From Pricia antarctica (GTDB lineage: Bacteria > Bacteroidota > Bacteroidia > Flavobacteriales > Flavobacteriaceae), in assembly GCA_011050085.1 (NCBI GenBank), contig DRGL01000050.1, positions 1 through 61,277 on the forward strand: a DNA stretch of 61,277 nucleotides. Reading direction: 5' to 3'. Below the pieces are notes generated by a model. It saw only the letters and a list, made by a program, of their open reading frames with translations, ran no database searches and was not told the DNA's origin. The position numbers were made by a program, and so were the translations under genes. Below are positions 26,565 to 35,562 of this stretch, piece by piece; within the stretch, counting starts at the first letter, position 1, and each line of letters starts with the position of its first letter.

Positions 26565-26607
26565 CCAAATACTTAAAGTTTGCAATAGCAGTTTCATTAA
26601 GCTATCG

Positions 26608-27190
26608 TGGCTGTTGCAGAATTGGTCATAGCGCAAGATATCGACCCGAGTAAGCTGTTTTACCAAGCCTTGAGAATCGGTTTTAATCGGACGTACAGAC
26701 AAAAAAAGGTCAGGCAGCCTTTGAAATGCATGCATGATTGTTGTTAAAATATGAATAAGGGGCTTTCTTCCTCCTTTCGGAAAAATCGTAATTGAACCGG
26801 TTGGAACAGCGTGCGTCCACCAGCAAATCCGGCATTACAAGCTCGTTCTTCCCCTAACGGTGCCGATATCGGTCAGGTACTGGCTGTTCTTACTGTTAGC
26901 AAAGTCGGCCAGGATATGCGAGATGACCCCTTCCGCGGCATGCACCCCCATGCTGCAATGGTATTCCGGCTTTCTGGCCATGCCCGGCTTAACCGAAATA
27001 AGGCCATCCGGATCACGGCGGCCGTAGTGCGTCTTGTTACTCGGTAGACGCACTTTCTTGTGGAACGCGCCGACCAGGGGTACCGGACTGTCCCTCAGAT
27101 TTTGGTGGTGCTTCTCCACGCGCTTTAGCTGATGTTCGGGAGCGGAGATTTGTTAAGGGGGTAAGGTTTCCCTATGCTTTTTCGTAGTTT
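26608..27190 (-). mobile_element. Internally deleted IS1182-family remnant
   Basis: The left end tggctgttgcagaa at 26608-26621 matches that of the IS at 19151. The minus strand at ~26780-27150 matches its transposase (DPDGLISVKPGMARKPEYHCSM, AEGVISHILADFANSKNSQYLTDIG) but is interrupted by frameshifts, and both the N- and C-terminal coding parts are missing. Confidence 0.8.
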
Positions 27191-27289
27191 CTGGCGTTTT
27201 GATCCAAAGGTTCTTCATCGGATAAAGCGAAGGAATTTCTTGATGGAAAGTTACCAGCCGCGGCAAACCCAAATTTCCTTCCTATTCGA

Positions 27290-27297
27290 TACATTTG
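27290..27297 (+). promoter_or_regulatory. Possible -7 element (TACATTTG) before the EEP-family gene
   Basis: It matches TANNTTTG 22 bp before the ATG at 27320. No good TTTG was found 19-21 nt upstream, so the assignment is weak. Confidence 0.35.
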
Positions 27298-27319
27298 CAG
27301 ATACTTTGTCCCCATAGAA

Positions 27320-28396
27320 ATGACCTGTACCGAAATTATCACCTTTTTACTGAACATCCTGTTTTGCATACCAAGTGCGGCCTCGATGACAAAGTTCGAT
27401 TATTGGTGGATTCGGGGCTTCGACTTCCCCCGGGTGCAGATATCGATATTGATCTCCGCCAATATTGTATTGGCCGTATTTGTATATGATTTTCATTCCG
27501 CCTGGAATTTTATAATCCTGGCCCTTCTCTTTTTTGCGCTTGTATACCAGCTTGTCCAGATTTTCCCCTATACATTATTGGCACCGAAACAGGTTATGGC
27601 ATACGGGGGAAGCGACAACAGGGACAATATCTCGATTTTGGTCAGCAATGTATTAACCAGCAACAGGGACTATGACAAACTGGTATCCCTTACACATGTC
27701 AGGAATCCGGACATTCTGCTGACCCTGGAATCGGACAAAAACTGGGAGGATGCCCTTGCCCCCTTGGAAGCGGAATACGTATATTCGGTAAAGGCCCCGT
27801 TGGACAACCTTTACGGAATGCACCTATATTCGAGACTTCCCTTGGAAAATATGGAAGTAAGGTATCTAGTAAAGGACGATATACCATCAATCCATGGGGA
27901 AGTGATGTTGCCCAACGGAAAGAAAGCGAGTATCCATTGTCTTCATCCCAGACCGCCCAGCCCGGGCGAGAGCAAAACATCCACCAACAGGGATGCCGAA
28001 CTGTTATTGGTAGGTCGGGAGATCGAGGAGGAGGACGAGCTAGTATTGGTATTTGGAGATCTCAACGATGTCGCCTGGTCGCGGACGACCCGGCTCTTCC
28101 AGAAAATGAGTGGGCTGCTCGATCCGAGAAGGGGAAGGGGGTTATTCAACACCTACAACGCCGAATATTGGTTGTTGAGATGGCCCTTGGATCATGTCTT
28201 CCATAGCAAGGACTTTACATTGATAGAACTGGCGAGGGAAAAGAATATCGGCTCCGATCATTTTCCGATGTATACCAGGCTCAACTATAGCCCGAGGGCC
28301 AAATGGAAACAGGAGGGGCCGAAAGCGAGCGGGGAGGAAGAGCATTGGGCAAGGGAAAAAATCAAGAAGGCCGGCCCCAAAGAGGGAAAACTCTAA
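27320..28396 (+). CDS. Membrane-anchored endonuclease/exonuclease/phosphatase-family protein
   Basis: 358 residues. Two or three N-terminal transmembrane helices (residues ~5-22, 40-80) precede an EEP hydrolase domain: ISILVSNVLTSNRDYDK, PDILLTLESDKNWEDAL (catalytic Glu), VFGDLNDVAWSRTTRLF (GDxN motif) and a final GSDHFPMYTRL (SDH motif). The catalytic set E, D/N, D/H is intact. EEP enzymes cut nucleic acid or phospho-esters; with this topology the active domain would lie in the periplasm (inference). Confidence 0.88.
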   Translation: MTCTEIITFLLNILFCIPSAASMTKFDYWWIRGFDFPRVQISILISANIVLAVFVYDFHSAWNFIILALLFFALVYQLVQIFPYTLLAPKQVMAYGGSDNRDNISILVSNVLTSNRDYDKLVSLTHVRNPDILLTLESDKNWEDALAPLEAEYVYSVKAPLDNLYGMHLYSRLPLENMEVRYLVKDDIPSIHGEVMLPNGKKASIHCLHPRPPSPGESKTSTNRDAELLLVGREIEEEDELVLVFGDLNDVAWSRTTRLFQKMSGLLDPRRGRGLFNTYNAEYWLLRWPLDHVFHSKDFTLIELAREKNIGSDHFPMYTRLNYSPRAKWKQEGPKASGEEEHWAREKIKKAGPKEGKL

Positions 28397-28466
28397 TCCC
28401 GACCATAACGGGCCCGAACCCGGTTCTACAATTTTAAAATAACCGTAACACACCATTAAACTTGAT

Positions 28467-29386
28467 ATGAAATCCTCCACTGTCGCCAAAGGCATCATAG
28501 GCCATCTCCTTCTTTCTTGTCGTCGCCCTGTTGTTGTATGGCGGATACCGGATACGGGCATTGATAGCATATCTTGCCATAGCCATTGTTCTGGACCTGC
28601 TGGGCAGGCCTATAGTATCTTTTCTCGGACAAAGGGCCGATATCGGCAAAACGTATGGGGCCATCATAACCATGCTGGTGATCTTGGGGTTTATTGCCGG
28701 ATTTACCGTAATGTTCGTGCCGGTGCTGTCGGAACAGGGCAAGGATCGGGCGCTATTTGATTTTGAGGGGATGCAGGGGGAGCTGGACAAAATCTATGAT
28801 AGGATTTCCGAATTTTTCGGCACCTCGCGTGAGGTGGTCGAGGAGGCCGTGATGGACAGCGAGATTGAGAAGGAAGTTACGGAGAAAGCCAAGGATAGCG
28901 CCGTCACTACCCTGTTGGATACTTTGCTCGGGAATAATGACCCAACTCAGCATAGGACCGATCTCGGTGCTCTTTATGGCCTTCTTCATGCTCAAGGACC
29001 GTAGTCTCGCTCCGTCGCTTCTTTCTGGCAATGGTAACCCCGACACACCGCTAGAGGACCATGAAATCGTAGGACAAGGTCAATGACCTGTTGTCCCGAT
29101 ATTTCCTAGGGCTCCTGACCCAGACCTTGGTACTTTTCGTAATATATACCACCCCCGTTTTATCCTTGGGTACTGAAAATGCATTTATAGTGGCGTTTTT
29201 TGACCGCTTTTCAACATCGTACCGTATGTGGGCCTTTGATCGGGGCGTTCCTGATGGCGCTTTTGACGTTAACCAGCCATATGGAGATGGCCTTTCCCGG
29301 GAAGTGGTGCCTTGGTAGGATATGTGATGATCGGCGTCGTGATCGGGCAGTTGGTGGGCAATTTTGTCTCCCAGCCCTACATCTGA
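28467..29386 (+). pseudogene. AI-2E/PerM-family transporter gene with at least four frameshifts
   Basis: Homology runs through several frames: SFLVVALLLYGGYRIRALIAYLAI (shift near 28515), then LGQRADIGKTYGAIITMLVILG to 28930, then SIGPISVLFMAFFMLKDRS, then DLLSRYFLGLLTQTLVLFVIYTTP (shift near 29080), then GPLIGAFLMALLTLTSH (shift near 29205), then GVVIGQLVGNFVSQPYI before a stop at 29384-29386. These are successive pieces of the PerM/AI-2E exporter fold. The C-terminus is missing. The gene is dead. Confidence 0.88.
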
Positions 29387-29616
29387 ACTGTGCCCTATTA
29401 ATCTTTTAGGGCACGGATGGAACATCCTGTCCTATTTTTCTAACAATGCCGATTTTAGGCATTTCGATCACCGACAAGTAATCCCGTCTTCCAATATACG
29501 TAGGACAATACGTTGGTACGGCTAAAAATTTTGCTGGGACTGCAAGATTATTAGGGAAAACCAGGGAAAATACCGGGTCTTTTGCGTTATTCGCATCCAA
29601 TCTAAATTTGTTTGAT

Positions 29617-30195
29617 ATGAAAATAAGTGGATTCACGAAACGTGCCCTTGTCGGCGGTAGTATATCACTATTGGTCATAGCGGCGGGCAGCTATCTATTA
29701 GGACACCTGAGCGGCTACGAAGCCAAGGTGCTCATCAAGAATTCCCTCGATGGGCTCAATACCTTATGCAACACCATCGCGTTGGCATCGGCGACTATAC
29801 TTGCCCTATTATTGACCCTTTTGAGCCTAAGTTCGAGTACACAGTCCAAACTCAAGAAGGAACACTACATCCACGTCATGCAAATTGCAAGGATAGATAC
29901 GGGTGTCTTTATAGCCTCCGTCATGGCGTTCCTTCTCCTGAACCTGCCGATTACGGAATCGGATTCCGTTCCAGAGAACTGGTTCGCCACAGTGTACTAT
30001 ATATCGTTGGGAATATCCAGCGTTCTAAGCGCCGCGCTGATAGTGGTCGTGCTTATGCTTTACAACACGGTGGTAAACATCATAAAGATCGTCGGCTTGG
30101 GGATGAGGGACCATCCGCTCGCGGACTACGGAAAGGACGATGAGCAAAATGACGATGTGCAAAAAAAGGACCCGGACATGGAGAGCCTCGAGTAA
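29617..30195 (+). CDS. Four-helix inner-membrane protein of unknown function
   Basis: 192 residues from the ATG at 29617 (a TTG lies 9 bp upstream). Hydrophobic segments at residues ~12-30, ~45-65, ~88-107 and ~122-145, with a hydrophilic tail (EQNDDVQKKDPDMESLE). A TAAATTTG sequence at 29603-29610 with TTTG at 29581-29584 resembles a promoter, though it lies very close to the start. I do not recognise the family. Confidence 0.6.
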   Translation: MKISGFTKRALVGGSISLLVIAAGSYLLGHLSGYEAKVLIKNSLDGLNTLCNTIALASATILALLLTLLSLSSSTQSKLKKEHYIHVMQIARIDTGVFIASVMAFLLLNLPITESDSVPENWFATVYYISLGISSVLSAALIVVVLMLYNTVVNIIKIVGLGMRDHPLADYGKDDEQNDDVQKKDPDMESLE

Positions 30196-30292
30196 TATAG
30201 TCACCCTTCCGTCCTAGGCTGATATCTTTACCGCTTTCGGCCTATGCCGACATGAAAAAAATGTCCTTGGGCAACGGTCGAGAATCCATTAC

Positions 30293-30536
30293 GGGGTATG
30301 AAGCCCAACGGTGCGAAAACGTAAGCTAAGGATGGAAATTTATCAAAAACCCGGATAATGTTTTTTTGGACCTAAAGATGGGGTACGCTATAGACCGGAA
30401 ATATATGGTTACATGGCCCTTGGTGACAGCTACCATTCCATCGAGCTAAACTGTTCGATTATCCTCTAAATACTAGTTTTTCGGAATATCCAGAAGGCAA
30501 TAAAAACCCACCTTTATTTGAACTTTTAATCGGTGC
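30293..30536 (+). repeat. Tn3-type terminal repeat E with its subterminal sequence
   Basis: 38-bp repeat at 30293-30330 (ggggtatgaagccc ... gtaagctaag), inner end facing right. The following ~205 bp match the sequence inside repeat D, and the last ~100 bp recur at 31242-31345. The rest of 30196-30741 has no gene. Confidence 0.75.
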
Positions 30537-30741
30537 GGGGAAATTCTGATAATAGATGGATTTATTTAATGTGCTTTCTGTCCTTTTATCGCTCGGATAA
30601 TCGGATTATTAAAACTGCCGTAATTCAAAACTTCAACAATATTTTCAGTAACTTAGTGTTTTAACCATTGGATGGCACTTTGGGACCTAGGCCCAATTGG
30701 GATTAAAGAACGGCCGGGAGATATTAAATAAAAACAGGATA

Positions 30742-30942
30742 ATGGAAACACTTAAGATCCATACAGAGGACAAGGAGCAACTAAAAACCGTAAAGGCCAT
30801 TCTCAAGGCTTTAAAAGTTCCTTTCGAGGCTTCCGGGGAAAGTCCCTACGACCCCGAATTCGTCGCCAAAATCAAGGAAAGCGAACGCCAGGCAAAGGAG
30901 GGGAAGGTAAAGACCATCAAGACGGAAGATCTGTGGAAGTAA
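30742..30942 (+). CDS. Antitoxin of the YoeB-type toxin-antitoxin pair
   Basis: 66 residues from the ATG at 30742. METLKIHTEDKEQLKTVKAI followed by KALKVPFE and ESERQAKEGKVKTIKTEDLWK. The last segment is the toxin-wrapping tail typical of Phd/RelB-like or DUF2683-type antitoxins. The coding region overlaps the toxin by 10 bp, the usual arrangement that makes toxin synthesis depend on antitoxin translation. The pair lies just inside Tn3 repeat E. Confidence 0.85.
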   Translation: METLKIHTEDKEQLKTVKAILKALKVPFEASGESPYDPEFVAKIKESERQAKEGKVKTIKTEDLWK

Positions 30943-31196
30943 CCTATACCAAGAAAGCCCTGAAGGACCTTTCGTATTGGAAAAAGAAAGGAGATCGGTC
31001 CGTTCAAAAAAGAATAACAAAACTTATTACGGGCATAGAGGATGATCCTTTTGCCGGTATTGGGAAACCGGAAGCCCTAAAATATGACCTGTCCGGTTTT
31101 TGGTCAAGGCGCATTAACAAGGAGCACCGTATCGTTTATAAGGTTTACGAAGAGAAAAAGGGTATTGAAATTCACTCCTTAAAAGGGCATTACTGA
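30933..31196 (+). CDS. Txe/YoeB-family mRNA-interferase toxin
   Basis: 87 residues starting at GTG. It has the complete YoeB pattern: LSYWKKKGDRSVQKRITKLI, then DPFAGIGKPEALKYDLSGFW followed by SRRINKEHRIVYKVYE, with the closing HSLKGHY whose His-Tyr end belongs to the active site. YoeB toxins bind the ribosome and cut mRNA at the A site. Everything needed for activity appears intact. Confidence 0.92.
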   Translation: MEVTYTKKALKDLSYWKKKGDRSVQKRITKLITGIEDDPFAGIGKPEALKYDLSGFWSRRINKEHRIVYKVYEEKKGIEIHSLKGHY

Positions 31197-31241
31197 CTTG
31201 TTCTCGTGGCTTCCCTATTTCGGATAGATATAAACGGCGGT

Positions 31242-31345
31242 TGGTGAAAGCTACCCTTCCTTTAAGCTAAACTGTTCGATTTTCGTCTAAATACCGTTTT
31301 TTCGAAATATCTAGAAGGCAATAAAAACCCAGGTTTGTTTGAACT
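31242..31345 (+). repeat. Third partial copy of the Tn3 subterminal sequence
   Basis: Matches 30430-30536 (ggtgaaagctac, taaactgttcgatt, agaaggcaataaaaaccca, tttgaac). It has no 38-bp end. Confidence 0.75.
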
Positions 31346-31368
31346 ACACATTAATCCCAAAAGAGGTT

Positions 31369-31527
31369 TTTTTTGATCGTTTCCCTCCAAAAGTATTTCG
31401 CTTCTACTTTTAGAAGATGATCTGACTAACTACCCAAAGTTTGTATCCCCATACCAATTATTGAATATTTCAAGATTTCCGGGAGTGGGTCATTTTAGGA
31501 TTTCAGCCATTATTTTTAATGAACTTA
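31369..31527 (+). repeat. ~160-bp direct repeat S1
   Basis: Similar over its whole length to S2 at 32172-32330 (ttttttgatcgttt, tctacttttag, cccatacc, atttcaagatttcc, tttaggatttcag, aatgaact). The two flank the GNAT gene. The stretch 31197-31698 otherwise has no gene. Confidence 0.75.
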
Positions 31528-31698
31528 CAGGACGTAAAGTTCAAATGCGTACCCTTAAGCCTACCTATATGGCGAAAAAAAAACAAATTCACTACATTTA
31601 ATGGACAAAAATCAATAGGATAAAGGCTGGCGCACGTCTTTGCAATGCCGCGCATGATTAAAATATAGAACGTTGTAGCCAATTTAAGAAAACCGAAT

Positions 31699-32136
31699 GT
31701 GAAATTGAATTTAAGAGAAGCTCAAAACACGGATTTAGAGATAACATATCGAATTAAAAGCAATTCGATTAAACCATATGTGGAAAAAATATGGAGCTGG
31801 AATGAACAGTTTCAAAAGAAAGCACATGAAGCGAATTTTATTATTTCGGACACGAAGATAATTGAACAAAATGGGAAAGAAATTGGATATTTAGTTATGA
31901 AGGATAAACCCGAAGAAATCTATATAGAGAATCTATTACTAGAAAAAGAATTTCAGAATTTAGGGATTGGAAAAGTGGTTATGGAAAAAATTATTGAAAG
32001 AGCCAATTCCGAAAAAAAGCCGATTTGACTGCAAGTTTTTAAAATAAATCTTAAGGCTCAAAAATTTTATAAAAATCTCGGATTTGAAAAAACTTCGGAA
32101 ATGGTAAATCATATCGAAATGGAAAAATCCAGCTGA
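31699..32136 (+). pseudogene. GNAT acetyltransferase gene interrupted by a TGA codon
   Basis: 145 codons read as a normal GNAT protein: LNLREAQNTDLEITYRIK, IYIENLLLEKEFQNLGIGKVV (acetyl-CoA loop, normally Q/RxxGxG/A), then LQVFKINLKAQKFYKNLGFEK in the same frame. A TGA at 32026-32028 separates the last ~35 residues, probably from CGA (Arg). Without readthrough the product lacks the final strand. Confidence 0.85.
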
Positions 32137-32171
32137 AATGCATATAACTTATGCTTTCTTTTTATTTAAGA

Positions 32172-32330
32172 TTTTTTGATCGTTTTCCACTAAAAGCATA
32201 ATGCCTCTACTTTTAGTGAATTTCCTTAAGACTTATATAAAGTTCATTTTCCCATACCTATTATTAAACATTTCAAGATTTCCAGCAGGGAGTTTATTTT
32301 AGGATTTCAGACATTCCTTTAAATGAACTA
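32172..32330 (+). repeat. ~160-bp direct repeat S2
   Basis: Partner of S1 (31369-31527), on the other side of the GNAT gene and in the same orientation. It lies between that gene and the Crp/Fnr gene. Confidence 0.75.
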
Positions 32331-32417
32331 ATATATAGATGTTGATAAAGACAAAGAACAACCAATTTTTTGACAAATGACAAGTGACACAAAAAACCCA
32401 TTTACTAACTTGCATAG

Positions 32418-32987
32418 ATGAAGGAATTTATCACTTATGTCTTGCAGTTTGGAAGTTTAAACCGACAGCAAATTGATTTGATAACAAAAAAAGGGAATAT
32501 ATTAGAGCTATCCAAAAACGACTATTATCTGGAAGCAGGAAACGTTTCCCGACAATTTGGCTTTATCATAGAAGGCATTGCGCGGGTTTCTTACTACAAC
32601 AATAAAAGTGAGGAAATCACAAAATATTTTATTGAAGAAAACAATATTTTGGTAGATTTAGAAAGTTTTGACAATCAAATCCCATCCATTGCTTATGTGC
32701 AGGCTATTACAGATTGCAAAATTGTTGTGTTTTCAAAAAAGGATTGGCAAGAATTGTTAAACACTATCGTTGGATGGGATACTATTACGCATAAAATTAT
32801 CTCAAAAGCATTGCTTCAAAAAGTAGACAGAATCAGTTCAATAGTTGCACAAGATGCCACCACAAGTTATTTGACTTTTCTAGAAAAATATCCAAATCTT
32901 GCAAACCGAATTCCTCTTTCCTATTTAGCTTCATATCTCGGCATTACTCAATCTTCTTTGAGTAGAATCAGAAAAAACATACGATAG
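32418..32987 (+). CDS. Crp/Fnr-family regulator (upstream of SDR gene)
   Basis: 189 residues: a cyclic-nucleotide-binding-like beta-roll (YLEAGNVSRQFGFIIEGIARVSYY, residues ~33-56), a dimer helix (~105-135) and a C-terminal helix-turn-helix (IPLSYLASYLGITQSSLSRIRK, residues ~166-187). No phosphate-binding PxGE signature is obvious, so the ligand is unknown. The SDR gene starts 78 bp later on the same strand and is a likely target. Regulator plus SDR pairs of this kind are common in Bacteroidota. Confidence 0.9.
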   Translation: MKEFITYVLQFGSLNRQQIDLITKKGNILELSKNDYYLEAGNVSRQFGFIIEGIARVSYYNNKSEEITKYFIEENNILVDLESFDNQIPSIAYVQAITDCKIVVFSKKDWQELLNTIVGWDTITHKIISKALLQKVDRISSIVAQDATTSYLTFLEKYPNLANRIPLSYLASYLGITQSSLSRIRKNIR

Positions 32988-33064
32988 ATTGCTTTTTGCC
33001 AAATGGCAAATGTTTTCATTTTTATATGATGGATTTTTGTATCAATAATTTAAAACAAGGAAAA

Positions 33065-33799
33065 ATGAAAACAGTATTGATTACAGGAGCAAACAGAAGT
33101 ATTGGTTTAGAAACTGCAAAACAACTCTCAAAAAAGGGTTTATTTGTATATTTAGGAACACGCGATCTTATAAAAGGACAAGAAGTTGAAAAAGACTTAT
33201 TGGAAAAAGGATTTCAGAACATCCAAGCTATTCAAATTGATGTTACAAAGCCCGAAACAATATTAGAGGCCAAAAAAATTGTAGAAAAAGAGCAAGGAAA
33301 ATTGGATATTTTAATAAACAATGCAGGAATAAGCGGAGCATTTCCTCAAAATTCAGAAGATTCATCTATAGAAGATTTTCAAGAAGTATTTGACACTAAC
33401 TTTTTTGGAGTTATCCGGGTAACACAAATATTTTTAGACTTACTTAAAAAGTCAGAAACCCCTAGAATTAGCAATATTACTTCAGGGCTTGGTTCTTTGA
33501 CATTACATAATGACCCAAATTGGCAATATTACAGCGTTAAATCAGCAATTTACGGACCTTCAAAAACTGCCTTAAATGCTTATACCATTGTATTAGCATA
33601 CGAATTAAAAGATTTGCCTTTTAAAGTTAATGTAATTGACCCAGGCTTTACAGCAACAGATTTTAATCACCATAGTGGACCAGGAACGGTAGAAAATGCA
33701 GCAACCTTCATTGTAAAACATACGCTAACAGAAGAGAACGCACCTACAGGGCAGTTCTTCAGTAACGATATAAAAGATAGCGAAATAAGCCCTTGGTAA
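33065..33799 (+). CDS. Short-chain dehydrogenase/reductase (SDR)
   Basis: 244 residues from the ATG at 33065; the longer frame from 32996 lacks support. Rossmann motif TGANRSIG (residues ~7-14), DVTKP near 60, NNAGISG (~85-91), and the catalytic Ser/Tyr/Lys set in NITSGLGSL and YGPSKTALNAY. It carries out NAD(P)-linked oxidation or reduction of an unknown small molecule. Confidence 0.9.
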   Translation: MKTVLITGANRSIGLETAKQLSKKGLFVYLGTRDLIKGQEVEKDLLEKGFQNIQAIQIDVTKPETILEAKKIVEKEQGKLDILINNAGISGAFPQNSEDSSIEDFQEVFDTNFFGVIRVTQIFLDLLKKSETPRISNITSGLGSLTLHNDPNWQYYSVKSAIYGPSKTALNAYTIVLAYELKDLPFKVNVIDPGFTATDFNHHSGPGTVENAATFIVKHTLTEENAPTGQFFSNDIKDSEISPW

Positions 33800-33870
33800 A
33801 AAAGCAACACACCATAAAGAACTGAGGTGAAATAAATATAAATCTATCTGGAAATTAAGTGTAAAAAAAC

Positions 33871-33935
33871 CCACCTTAATTTAGACTTTCCAGAATAGGG
33901 GTTCGTTTACGGTAGAGAGCCGTTTTAAATGAACT
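33871..33935 (+). repeat. ~65-bp direct repeat T1
   Basis: Shares ccaccttaat-t/c-tagactt, cgtttac, and g-gccgttttaa with T2 (37517-37581) and T3 (39418-39481), all in the same orientation. Confidence 0.75.
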
Positions 33936-34213
33936 CAAAGTAACCCGTAAAAGGTTAATTATCGAAAATATTAAAAAGGACCAACAATGGGACAGTTTTG
34001 CAAAAGAAAGTCTGCCTCTACATACTTAGTCCGTAATACAGCCGTTTTATGGGACTGAAAGATCAACATTCCAATGTTCAATTTGATTTAATTGACATGA
34101 TGGATTTTAATGATAAGCATTATTTAATCATATAACCGGTTTTAGACAGCTTTCAACTTATAGGAAAACGATTTCACTAGATATCTCTTAGATTAGTGTT
34201 CCTAAAATGGAAA

Positions 34214-34233
34214 TAAAGTAACTTGTTACTTTA
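34214..34233. promoter_or_regulatory. Perfect palindrome upstream of the AlbA_2-type gene
   Basis: taaagtaac-tt-gttacttta, 25 bp before the ATG at 34259. It is probably an operator; the binding protein is unknown. Confidence 0.45.
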
Positions 34234-34258
34234 TACAATTGTTGGCAATAATTTCAGA

Positions 34259-35407
34259 ATGATAAACAAAAGGCTTTTAATCAAAAATATTCTGGCCCAC
34301 TATGATGAAGGAACCTTTTTTGATAAAAAAAGAGGTATTAGCCTAAAAACAGATTCAGAAAAAGCTAAGCTATTAAAGCATATCTGTGCATTAAGCAACT
34401 CAAATCCAGAAAATGATTCATATATCATCTTCGGAATATCGGACAATGATAATTCTATCGTAGGAGCAATCAATTTTGATGACAGTATGATTCAAAATTT
34501 AGTGAAATCTTCTTTAATTAATCCACCGATTGTATCCTATGAAAACATACAATTTCCTGAAACTAAGTATTATAAAACGGTAGGTTTATTAACCATTTTC
34601 GAAGAAAAAGAGCGAACTAGTTTTTCAAAGAATATTTGGAAAATAAAAAGAGACAACTCCTACTATCGATATGGGAGTACTTCCATTCTCATAGATGATC
34701 AATTCCACATTAATGAAAACAATAAACAAACCGTTAATTCAATAAAAAAATACTCAATCAACAACCTAAAAGGACTTATTGACGGAGTTCAGGAATTCAA
34801 TTCGTTTTCCCATCCTGAATATTTACCTGAAAACATAGTTTTTTTAGACCAATTTGTGCTTTGTTGGTCAGCTTGGCGCGACAAGTATGGAAGCAAGGAA
34901 TATTATTCCGAAATTGACGTACAGCTTATTAATGAAAATAAGAAAATTTTTATTTCAGCCGTTCAATATGCTGATATAGAAATAACTGAGAAACAATTTA
35001 AAATTATAGAATTAGTTCCTCTGGGCTATGACGAAAACTATAATCTATATCCATTACAAGAAACATCCATTAATTTTCAAGAAAACGGAACGTATACAAT
35101 AGCAAAGCAGATAATCTTCGAACCACCGAGCTTTGATAAAAATGAAATTGAAGAATTATACATGCGAACAAAGTCATTGACTAAGAAATTCAAACAGGGA
35201 ATATTCCCAAAACAAGAAAACAACTTTCAAGAAGGAATAGCTCAATACTATCTAATTTGTTATTTGAATGGTATTAAAGAATCTAGAAAAGACCTAATTG
35301 AATCTCGAGAATATTTAGATGGCTCAGCTGCAGAATGGCAAATTGAATGCCTTCGAATTTTGAATAAGCATGAAGAAACTATTGCCAACAACGAATATAA
35401 AACATAG
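34259..35407 (+). CDS. AlbA_2/Schlafen-type nucleic-acid-binding protein
   Basis: 382 residues from MINKRLL. The N-terminal ~150 residues resemble the AlbA_2 domain: RGISLKTDSEKAKLLKHICAL, NDSYIIFGISDNDNSIVGAINFDDSMI, and INPPIVSYENIQFPE. The C-terminal 200 residues are not recognised. Standalone proteins of this type occur in defence islands, but a role here is inference. An 11-bp inverted pair (ttgttggcaat at 34239, attgccaacaa at 35381) brackets the gene. AT content is higher than in the flanking genes. Confidence 0.65.
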   Translation: MINKRLLIKNILAHYDEGTFFDKKRGISLKTDSEKAKLLKHICALSNSNPENDSYIIFGISDNDNSIVGAINFDDSMIQNLVKSSLINPPIVSYENIQFPETKYYKTVGLLTIFEEKERTSFSKNIWKIKRDNSYYRYGSTSILIDDQFHINENNKQTVNSIKKYSINNLKGLIDGVQEFNSFSHPEYLPENIVFLDQFVLCWSAWRDKYGSKEYYSEIDVQLINENKKIFISAVQYADIEITEKQFKIIELVPLGYDENYNLYPLQETSINFQENGTYTIAKQIIFEPPSFDKNEIEELYMRTKSLTKKFKQGIFPKQENNFQEGIAQYYLICYLNGIKESRKDLIESREYLDGSAAEWQIECLRILNKHEETIANNEYKT

Positions 35408-35562
35408 CTACTATAGGGCTTCCGAGAGACTTTTAAGCTCGAAAGGACCGCCAAATTTTCGGATTCGGCTTTTTGGGAAAATCAAGGTAAAAAGCAGATT
35501 CGAAAATCCGGCTACATCAGAATACCAAGAACCGGCGCAACCGATACACGCTACTTTTCATA
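35408..35562. other. Stem-loop-rich stretch before the group II intron (attC-like?)
   Basis: Contains inverted arms attttcggattcggc (35455-35469) and gattcgaaaatccgg (35497-35511), like the internal hairpins of the sites at 59630 and 60985. Group IIC introns often insert beside attC or terminator hairpins, which fits the intron that follows. Confidence 0.4.

Larger units (their letters stand above)
33800..34258. other. Gene-free stretch with direct repeat T1 and an operator-like palindrome
   Basis: 459 bp. Contains repeat T1 (33871-33935), a perfect 20-bp palindrome at 34214-34233 and ttgttggcaat at 34239-34249. No gene seen. Confidence 0.6.
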
